From Bacteroidota bacterium (GTDB lineage: Bacteria > Bacteroidota > Bacteroidia > Chitinophagales > LD1): 13,224 bases of DNA. Each line of letters opens with the position of its first letter. Positions within the stretch are counted from its first letter, which is position 1. Positions 1 through 5,472 of this stretch are shown here, in pieces. The notes beneath the pieces are model-generated. The model ran no database searches, was not told the DNA's origin, and saw nothing but the letters and a program-made list of their open reading frames with translations. The translations under genes and the position numbers were made by a program. Location: the NCBI GenBank assembly GCA_028288545.1, contig JAQBNQ010000466.1:1-13224 (forward strand), read 5' to 3'.

Positions 1-491
1 GGCTTACCTTCGCTGTATTCCTGCACATACACCTTGCCGTTGCGGTGAACTTCTGCCTTTAACAAGGTCGAAAGCGCATTAACGCAGCTAACACCCACCC
101 CGTGCAATCCGCCCGAAACCTTGTACGAGTCTTTATCGAACTTACCACCTGCGTGGAGCACTGTCATTACCACCTGCAGGGCGCTAACACCCTCCTTTTC
201 GTGCATATCCACCGGAATACCCCGTCCATCATCCTTTACCGAAATAGAATTATCCGGGTGAATGGTTACAAAGATGTTTTTGCAATATCCGGCCAGGGCC
301 TCGTCAATTGAATTATCTACCACCTCATACACCAGGTGATGGAGCCCTTTTAAGCCCGTATCGCCAATATACATGGCAGGGCGCTTACGCACCGCCTCCA
401 ATCCCTCCAATACCTGTATACTACTTGCCGAATAATCGGTCTTTTTACTGCTGGTTTCTTCCATGATTATTTCCTCAGTTTCGCTGCTCAT
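1..491 (-). CDS. gyrB: DNA gyrase subunit B, N-terminal part (cut by window edge)
   Basis: This is the ATPase subunit of DNA gyrase, which introduces negative supercoils into DNA together with GyrA in the cytoplasm. The 163 visible codons contain the GHKL ATPase fold. The sequence YEVVDNSIDEA (residues 55-65) holds the catalytic Glu56 and Mg-binding Asn60. DDGRGIPV (87-94) is the nucleotide-binding loop. GGKFDKDSYKVSGGLHGVGV (115-134) is the ATP lid. ParE is the main alternative, since it shares these motifs; the lid wording and overall fit favour GyrB, but the distinguishing C-terminal half lies outside the window. The start at 491 gives a nine-residue acidic extension before a second Met at 464. 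The second Met is preceded by GAGGAA about 6 bases upstream, so either start is possible. The gene is divergent from the PhnA-family gene. Confidence 0.95.
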   Translation of the reverse strand, partial: MSSETEEIIMEETSSKKTDYSASSIQVLEGLEAVRKRPAMYIGDTGLKGLHHLVYEVVDNSIDEALAGYCKNIFVTIHPDNSISVKDDGRGIPVDMHEKEGVSALQVVMTVLHAGGKFDKDSYKVSGGLHGVGVSCVNALSTLLKAEVHRNGKVYVQEYSEGK

Positions 492-514
492 AAATGGATT
501 TTAAATTGAACGAG

Positions 515-522
515 CGAAGTTA
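515..522 (-). promoter_or_regulatory. Possible -7 element for gyrB
   Basis: On the minus strand this reads TAACTTCG, which matches five of the six fixed bases of the Bacteroidota -7 consensus TAnnTTTG. It ends 24 bases before the ATG at 491. I see no matching -33 TTG, so this is a weak call that rests mainly on position. Confidence 0.22.
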
Positions 523-801
523 AAAAAATTATGCCCCAAACCCCTCATTCAGCTGTTTATTTATCCCCATTTTTTGCGCTATTAACAGTGTCAAGAAAGG
601 TGGCTGTAAACGCTGCCAAACTGGGAACCAAGGATTTCGAAAAAAGGCTTTAAAGTCCACGTTTCCGGGGATTTGGGGTAGCCTTTAAATACTCAAAACA
701 ACTCCTTAAAACACCCATAAACACTTGATTATCAAACGTACCAGCACCATGTTAGCCATCACCCGATTCCTATTGAAAAAGTCCCGACTGCCAATTATAT
801 A

Positions 802-809
802 TACTTTCG
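802..809 (+). promoter_or_regulatory. Possible -7 element for the PhnA-family gene
   Basis: TACTTTCG matches five of the six fixed bases of TAnnTTTG and ends 19 bases before the ATG at 828. A TTG at 773-775 is somewhat too far upstream to be a normal -33 element. The same TTCG ending occurs in the candidate for gyrB on the other side of this region. Confidence 0.28.
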
Positions 810-827
810 TCCACTTAAAATTGCGAT

Positions 828-1406
828 ATGAGTGTAGAAAATAGTCTGAGAGCCCGTGGCAATAACCAATGCGAATTGTGTAAATCAGAAAATAAACTGA
901 GCGTGTATGAAGTGCCGCCTAATTCGGAGCAAAGAGAAGAAGACTGCATATTGGTTTGTGAAAAATGCAATTTACAATTAACCAAAAAGGAAGAGTTAGA
1001 CGCTAAGCACTGGAGTTGCTTAAACGAAAGCATGTGGAGCGAGGTGCGCCCTGTGCAGGTGGTTACCTGGCGCATGTTGAACAGGCTGAGGAATGAAAGC
1101 TGGGCTGCAGAGGCCATTGATATGATGTTTTTGGACGAACCTACCTTAGCATGGGCCAGGGCAACCGGCGACCACGAAAACTCTGCTGAGGTAGAGTTGC
1201 ATAGGGATAGCAATGGCAATATTTTGCAGGATGGCGAGAATGTAGTGCTAACTAAAACCCTGGATGTAAAAGGCTCCTCATTAAACGCCAAACTTGGAAC
1301 CGTAGTTAAAGGAATAAAACTGGTGCCGGACAATTTTGAACAGATAGAAGGCAAAATTGAAGGGCAAACTATTGTTATTCTGACTAAGTATTTAAGAAAA
1401 GGGTAA
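828..1406 (+). CDS. PhnA-family zinc protein (YjdM-like)
   Basis: A 192-residue cytoplasmic protein. The C-terminal part (about 125-192) is a clear PhnA/YjdM domain: DSNGNILQDGENV, then the VKGSS motif near 147 and a small beta-barrel ending in LRKG. The N-terminal part has two CxxC pairs (Cys15/Cys18 and Cys44/Cys47) that probably bind zinc. They are linked to the PhnA domain by a Trp-rich helical stretch. The E. coli relative is about 110 residues, so this is the longer version of the family. The family name comes from proximity to phosphonate genes in E. coli; a direct role in phosphonate use is not established, and no phosphonate gene is visible here. The start at 828 is the first ATG after the promoter-like element. 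The gene converges with the next one, with only 13 bases between their stop codons. Confidence 0.88.
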   Translation: MSVENSLRARGNNQCELCKSENKLSVYEVPPNSEQREEDCILVCEKCNLQLTKKEELDAKHWSCLNESMWSEVRPVQVVTWRMLNRLRNESWAAEAIDMMFLDEPTLAWARATGDHENSAEVELHRDSNGNILQDGENVVLTKTLDVKGSSLNAKLGTVVKGIKLVPDNFEQIEGKIEGQTIVILTKYLRKG

Positions 1407-1419
1407 ACAGCGGATAAGC

Positions 1420-3615
1420 TCAATCCATTTTTACAATCTTTTCGCGAAGCGTTCCCTCGCTGCTGTTTATCATCACCATATACACACCATTGGCAAGTGC
1501 ACTAACATCAAGATTTGCATTTACACCTTCAAAAGATTTGAACACCATTAAGGCCCCTTTCATATCAAACACAGAAACTGTATAGGGTCCATTAATATCC
1601 GAGACTAAATTTAAAACCTTGCTTACCGGATTGGGGTAAAGAATTAGGGATTGCTTTGTGAGATTTGAAATATCAGTAAAAATTGTGGGCTCACATGCGC
1701 TTAAGGAGTTACAACCGGCACCTAAACTTGCAACGTAAGTGCCTGCAAACCCGCTTCCGGTTACATAAAGCAAATTATTTGCGGCGTAATATTTTACATC
1801 GTAGATAGTGTCGCTGGCAAAACCTGCGCCCAGTAGAATGTCTGCCCCTTGTAAAAAATTGGTGCCGTTAAACGTAAAGGTTTTTATAACCCCTACTCCT
1901 CCCACATACACATGGTTACAATAGTCTACTGCAACGCCCCCTTGCATCAGGGTATCATATCCAATTATGGAATACGGAGTGCCTACTACTTTTCCTGAAT
2001 CCAGGCTGTATGCCGCAACTGTACTGCCATCGCAATAAAACAGGTAAGAACCATTTGCAGATAAGCAGTTATACCAATTACTGTTTATACCGCCGGTCGT
2101 AACGCTCCAAAAAGGGCAATTCCTTAACTCGCCGAAACAGGTATGATTCGAATTTGCCGCCCAAATATTACCAGTAAAAGTGCTGTTAACTTTGTATATC
2201 GTATTGGTATACGGCAATACCCCGAGACCGTCGTTCATCATTACATACAGGTTTCCCGAAGTATCATAAGTGCCGCATACAATATCCTGAAAGTTGGCAC
2301 CACTGCTGCTTATTCCGGTAATATTTGATGTTGCCACAGCAGCCGTAGTTGTGTTAATCTTTGCCATGTTAATGTTGCTGGTAGTCCCTCCTCCAAGGGC
2401 TACAACTGAAGCATCCGGGCATCGGTATACAAAACCCCAGGTCTCCTGAAAATCGGCGTCCACATCTGAAATAAAATGATCATATTGCCCGCTGGTATCT
2501 AACCGGACAACCGTAGCGCCGGTCGCATAATAACCTTGCCCGGTATATACCTTGCCACTCAATTTGTCAACTATCATGCCACTGGGATAATTTACGTTGT
2601 CAGATACATCGCCAGTAGTCCATGAAGGATTGGCAATTTGCCCGTTAAATGTCCATTGCACAACTCCGGCAGGGCTATATTTTGAAATATGACCGAACGT
2701 TGTCATATCATAAATATCTACTTGCCCCACTCCGTAAACGAAAAGATCTCCGGCAAAATCGTAGTCAACCCCAAGCCCCACGTTTGCCGTAGGCATTGTA
2801 GTAATAGCTGTTACCCAAGGATCAATGATGAGCGTTGCGTTGGAATTATAGCCGGTGGGAAATTTAAACTGAACGATGTTTCCCGTAATATTAAATCCGG
2901 AGGGCACCACTTTACCTGTTGAAAAAGAGACCGGCGCATGTTCTATAATGTCCCCGCAACTTGTATGAACTATCAGGTTACCTTCTTCATCTTTCTTCAA
3001 CTCACTATTTGCTGACCATGCCATTTTAACCTTACTAAGGTCTGCCCCTGGGGCAACAAGCAGGTTGTATTCCATCCCGCCTTTTTCCGGAAAGCTATAA
3101 ACCACATCCACGCCGGGATAAAGTTCCTTGTATGTAATAGTTTTATATCCGTCCGTTGATACCGACTTTAAAGAGGAGCCCTCATTTTTTAAATACACAA
3201 AATATCCCTGTTCCTTTTCGCCAGGCTCTATAACCGGGTTTGGATTGGCGCCTACCCATTCCATAGAAAAGGATGTAGCTTTTACCGCGATGCCTTTTTC
3301 TTTCTCGGCAGGTGTTTCTTTCTCTTCAATCTGCCTTTGGACCATTTCCTTTTCATCAACCTGGTTAATCCGATATATAACACTGCTACCGGTGAAAAAA
3401 GCATTAATGTTATCGTGATGAGTAAAGTAAGTTACTTCTTGTCGGTTAAAGTCGTTAACCAGTTGTTTGTTTTGAAGAAACACCGCCGACCTGCGCAAAT
3501 CCTTATTAACGAAGGTGGCTTTATCCGGATTGGCAATTTGAGATGTTTGCCCATAAACCGTCACATTAAAAGTAAGTACAAATACACTCAAACAACAAAT
3601 AAGCCTCATTTCCAT
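1420..3615 (-). CDS. Secreted DUF7948-domain protein with T9SS type A sorting domain
   Basis: A 731-residue exported protein of unknown specific function. Residues 1-22 are a Sec signal peptide with a likely cut before Gln23. Residues about 45-267 match the DUF7948 (SBBP-associated) domain of Bacteroidota surface proteins; visible landmarks are YKELYPGVDVVYSF (162-175), the MEYNLLVAPGAD segment (181-192) and the closing LIIDPW (262-267). The middle (about 270-650) is Gly/Asn/Thr-rich with recurring short strand patterns such as YVGGVGV, consistent with a beta-propeller. Residues 658-731 form a type A sorting domain: YPNP opening, VFDMKG, ANGVYMV and a final Lys-rich strand. This domain directs passage through the type IX system and anchoring or release at the surface. 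A second in-frame Met lies at residue 3. A charged stretch at 86-110 (EKEMVQRQIEEKETPAEKEK) interrupts the N-terminal domain and is unusual for the family. Confidence 0.9.
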   Translation of the reverse strand: MEMRLICCLSVFVLTFNVTVYGQTSQIANPDKATFVNKDLRRSAVFLQNKQLVNDFNRQEVTYFTHHDNINAFFTGSSVIYRINQVDEKEMVQRQIEEKETPAEKEKGIAVKATSFSMEWVGANPNPVIEPGEKEQGYFVYLKNEGSSLKSVSTDGYKTITYKELYPGVDVVYSFPEKGGMEYNLLVAPGADLSKVKMAWSANSELKKDEEGNLIVHTSCGDIIEHAPVSFSTGKVVPSGFNITGNIVQFKFPTGYNSNATLIIDPWVTAITTMPTANVGLGVDYDFAGDLFVYGVGQVDIYDMTTFGHISKYSPAGVVQWTFNGQIANPSWTTGDVSDNVNYPSGMIVDKLSGKVYTGQGYYATGATVVRLDTSGQYDHFISDVDADFQETWGFVYRCPDASVVALGGGTTSNINMAKINTTTAAVATSNITGISSSGANFQDIVCGTYDTSGNLYVMMNDGLGVLPYTNTIYKVNSTFTGNIWAANSNHTCFGELRNCPFWSVTTGGINSNWYNCLSANGSYLFYCDGSTVAAYSLDSGKVVGTPYSIIGYDTLMQGGVAVDYCNHVYVGGVGVIKTFTFNGTNFLQGADILLGAGFASDTIYDVKYYAANNLLYVTGSGFAGTYVASLGAGCNSLSACEPTIFTDISNLTKQSLILYPNPVSKVLNLVSDINGPYTVSVFDMKGALMVFKSFEGVNANLDVSALANGVYMVMINSSEGTLREKIVKMD

Positions 3616-3628
3616 TTTAATTTTTTTG

Positions 3629-3635
3629 CAATATA
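3629..3635 (-). promoter_or_regulatory. Possible -7 element for the DUF7948 gene
   Basis: The minus strand reads TATATTG, one base shorter than the Bacteroidota -7 consensus TAnnTTTG. It ends 14 bases before the ATG at 3615, similar to elements in front of other genes here. It is a weak match in AT-rich DNA. Confidence 0.18.
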
Positions 3636-3783
3636 ACGAAAATCAGAATTAGGGTTGTTTGCACTCAAAGGGTATTAATATACAATCCCAGAGGAATTAT
3701 TTCCCCTCATACTCAAAGCGCCGCAGTTCATAATTTCCCTATTTTATTGATTTTCAGACCACGCCGCATTTGGTATTTGCGGC

Positions 3784-3803
3784 AAAGGTTTTGCAACCTT
3801 TTT
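3784..3803. repeat. Small perfect hairpin with T-tract in the leader of the acidic gene
   Basis: AAAGGTT and AACCTTT face each other around the four-base loop TTGC, followed by further T residues on the plus strand. It lies about 60 bases upstream of the small acidic protein gene. It could be a weak terminator, a leader structure, or chance; nothing upstream on the plus strand obviously needs terminating. Confidence 0.35.
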
Positions 3804-3861
3804 AGCAGCATTAGGCAACAGGCAATGCGTCATTCTTTTTTTATTCTAAAACCAGGAAATC

Positions 3862-4083
3862 ATGAAAAAATCAAGCGAAAAAGAACCAATTACGAACGGT
3901 TCGGACGACAAGGACAAGAGGAAAAAAATAGTTGATCTGGATACCGGCAACAAAATGGAAAAGGAAAAAGATGAAGAAGAAGAAGTTGAGGATGAGAACG
4001 AAGATGAGGAGGATGAAACAGGACCCGACAACGGCCCTGCCGGTGACGGAAGTGCCGGATTGAGCGGCACAAGTGGAATTTAG
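3862..4083 (+). CDS. Small, extremely acidic protein of unknown function
   Basis: A 73-residue protein that I do not recognise. It has three zones: a Lys/Ser/Glu-rich start (1-36, including KDKRKK at 17-22), an almost continuous acidic run (37-52, with 14 of 16 residues Asp or Glu), and a Gly/Pro/Ser tail (53-73). No signal peptide, membrane segment or cysteine is present, so it is probably cytoplasmic and disordered. Being real is supported by AGGAAAT about 4 bases upstream of the ATG and by a strong intrinsic terminator that begins 18 bases after the stop. Together these define a compact single-gene transcription unit. The coding strand is strongly purine-rich because of the GAA/GAT run. 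Two frames on the opposite strand are also open here, but they are low-complexity mirrors of this sequence. Possible roles, by inference only, are a chaperone-like, nucleoprotein-binding or stress-related disordered protein. Confidence 0.7.
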   Translation: MKKSSEKEPITNGSDDKDKRKKIVDLDTGNKMEKEKDEEEEVEDENEDEEDETGPDNGPAGDGSAGLSGTSGI

Positions 4084-4100
4084 TTGTATTTAATTGTTTT

Positions 4101-4138
4101 AAAAAAGCTTCGGAGGCGAAAGCCTTCGAAGCTTTTTT
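4101..4138 (+). terminator. Strong intrinsic terminator of the acidic gene
   Basis: A 17-base-pair stem, AAAAAAGCTTCGGAGGC paired with GCCTTCGAAGCTTTTTT, is closed by a GAAA tetraloop at 4118-4121. The only irregularity is one G-T wobble. The stem ends in six T residues. The A-run on the other side means it could also work on the minus strand, but the only nearby stop codon it serves is the one at 4081-4083. Confidence 0.92.
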
Positions 4139-4175
4139 GTTGAACACAAGATTAAAGCTAAGACTGCATTTGTAA

Positions 4176-4315
4176 AGTTGCCACGCCTTTCAAGGCGTGG
4201 ATAATGATATAATCAATGGCAGGGCTTCAGCCCTTTAGATTAGGTCCAGCGTACAAGGGCTAAAGCCCTTAATAATTTATTGTTTTTTACCCACGCCCTA
4301 AAGGGCGTGGCAACT
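4176..4315. repeat. Nested palindromic element A (REP/BIME-like)
   Basis: Four palindromes sit inside a perfect 12-base inverted repeat, AGTTGCCACGCC (4176-4187) against GGCGTGGCAACT (4304-4315). In order they are a CCACGCC-type hairpin (4181-4200), an AGGGCT hairpin (4221-4234), an AAGGGCT hairpin (4255-4270) and a CCACGCCC hairpin with nine-base arms (4291-4310). The order outer-inner-inner-outer is mirror symmetric, so the whole 140 bases can fold as one long structure or as four small hairpins. GGGCTTTAGCCC-like and CCACGCC-like palindromes are familiar as dispersed elements in Bacteroidota genomes. No transposase is present in the window. Confidence 0.85.
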
Positions 4316-4345
4316 GCAACTATCTGTGGATTGCAGGTTTGCACA

Positions 4346-4408
4346 CTAAAAAAAAGAAACCCCCTCCGGTATATTCCGGGTTGGGAATGTGAACCTTCCA
4401 GGGGTTTC
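4346..4408 (-). terminator. Minus-strand intrinsic terminator candidate
   Basis: On the minus strand, GAAACCCCT (4408-4400) pairs with AGGGGGTTTC (4365-4356) with one bulged G, followed directly by eight T residues (plus-strand A-run at 4348-4355). The loop region holds a further CCGG-AATATA-CCGG palindrome. There is no T-run on the plus-strand side, so it is directional. The nearest minus-strand gene is the SnoaL-like one, whose stop lies about 270 bases upstream of it, which would give that transcript a long 3' tail. Confidence 0.55.
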
Positions 4409-4588
4409 CGTTATAAAATTAAAGTATTTTCTCCTGGCACCAAGGCCGAGGCATTTTCTTGCAGGAAAAAACATCCCTTAAAGGCTAAAAGCTATACGAT
4501 GGAAAAAATCGGATAAGCAAAATGAAAGTTCAACCCCAAACAGTCAAAAGTCTGGCCACACGTTTTCGCAAAGCAAAAAGTGCTAGAA

Positions 4589-4678
4589 CCGCAAAGCATC
4601 ACTTTGCGGCCCTCTGCGTAAACCTTCGCGCACCTTTGCGTGAACTGCATTTTCGCACTCATTCCGAATTCCGAATTC
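4589..4678. repeat. Low-information intergenic repeats next to the SnoaL-like gene
   Basis: The stretch opens with a perfect hairpin: CCGCAAAG, loop CATCA, CTTTGCGG (4589-4609). It continues with degenerate direct repeats of the CTCTGCGTAAAC / CTTCGCGCAC / CTTTGCGTGAAC type, and closes with ATTCCGAATTCCGAATTC (4661-4678), a seven-base unit repeated up against the stop codon of the SnoaL-like gene. From general experience, sequences of this wording recur between genes in many environmental genomes; I cannot verify that here. Open frames across it on the plus strand look spurious. Confidence 0.6.
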
Positions 4679-5035
4679 TTAAAAGTAAAACTGCTCGCGT
4701 ACGATCTTTCCGTCCTTTACTTCGTACACGCAAACTTCGTCAAGTGTCATGCGCCCCTTGCCTTTAAAAGTAGCATCCAGCATCATGGCAGCGCTAAAAT
4801 AACGGCCTCCAACTATAGGGTCCGAAAACGAACCTCCGTGACGTTCCTCAATCATAGCTGCAAATTCCTGGCCTTTTTCGCCAACGGCCTTTTTACCCTT
4901 AGCACTTTTTGACGGGGAGTAATCAGGCTCCACGCTTTCAATGCTATCGGCATAAAGTTCTTCCTGTGCCTGGCCAATTTTTCCTTGTCTGCAAAGTTCC
5001 ACTAAGCGGTTTGCAACCTGCTGTGTTGTCATCAT
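4679..5035 (-). CDS. SnoaL-like / NTF2-fold protein
   Basis: A 118-residue single-domain protein of the NTF2-like superfamily, which is the usual length. The pattern fits: an N-terminal helix (VANRLVELCRQGKIGQAQEEL, about 8-28), then LYADSIESVEP (27-37) where family members carry the first pocket strand, a helical middle containing GKKAVGEK, and C-terminal strands ending DGKIVREQFYF, typical of SnoaL-like members. The family includes isomerases, cyclases, dehydratases and many small stress-linked proteins of unknown ligand; no substrate can be inferred. There is no signal peptide, so it is likely cytoplasmic. Starts at 5035 and 5032 (MM) are both possible. The gene stands alone, flanked by palindromic elements on both sides, with a minus-strand terminator candidate well downstream. 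Confidence 0.85.
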   Translation of the reverse strand: MMTTQQVANRLVELCRQGKIGQAQEELYADSIESVEPDYSPSKSAKGKKAVGEKGQEFAAMIEERHGGSFSDPIVGGRYFSAAMMLDATFKGKGRMTLDEVCVYEVKDGKIVREQFYF

Positions 5036-5145
5036 AAAATTTGATTTAATGGTTTAAAAATGTTTTTCAATACTTATTACGCCTTAGTGACGAACGGCCC
5101 AGGCAAATCAGGACAGCCCGGTTAAAATATTTTTTATAGAAAAAT

Positions 5146-5305
5146 GCTCCGGTAGGAGCCATCTGTTTATAGGAAAAATAACAAAAGGCAAAAACCGCGC
5201 TCCGTTCAGGAGCCGCCCATAGTCGCAATACACGGGCGGCTCCTGGCTGGAGCGCGGGAATCAAATTTTACTCATTTGCTATAAACAGCGAACTCCTACG
5301 GAGTT
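5146..5305. repeat. Nested palindromic element B
   Basis: A second symmetric element, different in sequence from element A. A GCTCC hairpin (5146-5159) stands on the left and an AACTCC-TAC-GGAGTT hairpin (5291-5305) on the right. Inside them lies a 10-base inverted repeat, CTGTTTATAG (5163-5172) against CTATAAACAG (5279-5288). In the centre is a long GC-rich hairpin: CCGCGCTCC (5195-5203) and AGGAGCCGCCC (5208-5218) pair with GGGCGGCTCCT (5234-5244) and GGAGCGCGG (5249-5257). That hairpin is interrupted by a 4x4 internal loop and capped by a 15-base loop. The centre is much more GC-rich than its surroundings. GCTCC-TAC-GGAGC palindromes with CTATAAACAG flanks resemble dispersed Bacteroidota repeats, from general knowledge only. 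Confidence 0.82.
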
Positions 5306-5358
5306 TAACTGCAAAAATTACCTGGCCAGCAGTTAATACATTTAATCTCTGTATTATT

Positions 5359-5375
5359 CTCCGTGTCTCTGTGTC
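5359..5375. repeat. Short CT/GT-type degenerate repeat
   Basis: CTCCGTGTCTCTGTGTC is a short run of near-repeated CTCYGTG words in the leader region of the secreted hydrolase. It is similar in character to the low-information repeats at 4610-4652. Together with palindromic element B it accounts for most of the 437-base gap 5036-5472, which otherwise holds no gene that I can see. Confidence 0.35.
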
Positions 5376-5444
5376 ATTTCCCCTGTTCGGTAATGCCTAT
5401 GGGAGAGCGAAAGAGGTTATTTGCTGATTCGGATTTATTTTTAT

Positions 5445-5452
5445 TAATTTTC
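5445..5452 (+). promoter_or_regulatory. Possible -7 element for the secreted hydrolase
   Basis: TAATTTTC matches five of the six fixed bases of TAnnTTTG and ends 21 bases before the ATG at 5473. It lies in a T-rich stretch where such matches are easy to find by chance. Confidence 0.2.
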
Positions 5453-5472
5453 ATTTTACAAAACTGAGTATC

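Larger units (their letters stand above)
492..827. other. Divergent intergenic region between gyrB and the PhnA-family gene
   Basis: These 336 bases hold no credible coding frame and no RNA gene that I recognise. Both flanking genes start from its ends, so both promoters should lie here. The candidates are a TAACTTCG element near gyrB and a TACTTTCG element near phnA. A perfect minus-strand TACGTTTG also occurs at 733-740, but it lies about 240 bases from gyrB and lacks a -33 partner. The words GGCTTTAAAG and GCCTTTAAAT recur near 644 and 680 without forming a convincing structure. Confidence 0.6.

Noticed and set aside
733..740. Perfect minus-strand TACGTTTG as gyrB promoter
   Set aside because: It is about 240 bases from the start codon and has no -33 partner. 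A six-base match is expected a few times by chance in a window this size, so it was not annotated.
815..1423. A 202-residue minus-strand frame opposite the PhnA-family gene
   Set aside because: The plus-strand frame has clear PhnA and CxxC motifs; the antisense frame has none and overlaps the end of the DUF7948 gene.
3846..4147. Two minus-strand frames (74 and 85 residues) opposite the acidic gene
   Set aside because: Their Ser/Leu/His runs are the mirror of the GAA/GAT codons, and one reads through the terminator.
4280..4516. Open frame of 78 residues on the plus strand
   Set aside because: It starts inside palindromic element A, runs through the minus-strand terminator hairpin, and shows no family pattern or ribosome site.
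4522..4912. Overlapping plus-strand open frames of 81 and 90 residues
   Set aside because: They translate low-information repeats (LCVNLRAPL-type reading) and then the antisense of the SnoaL-like gene; no domain is visible.
5067..5264. A 65-residue minus-strand frame
   Set aside because: It reads across the GC-rich hairpin of palindromic element B and has no recognisable motif.
4176..5305. CRISPR array or attachment-site pair
   Set aside because: The repeats are palindromes of different sequence without regular spacers; no cas gene, integrase or duplicated att core is seen.
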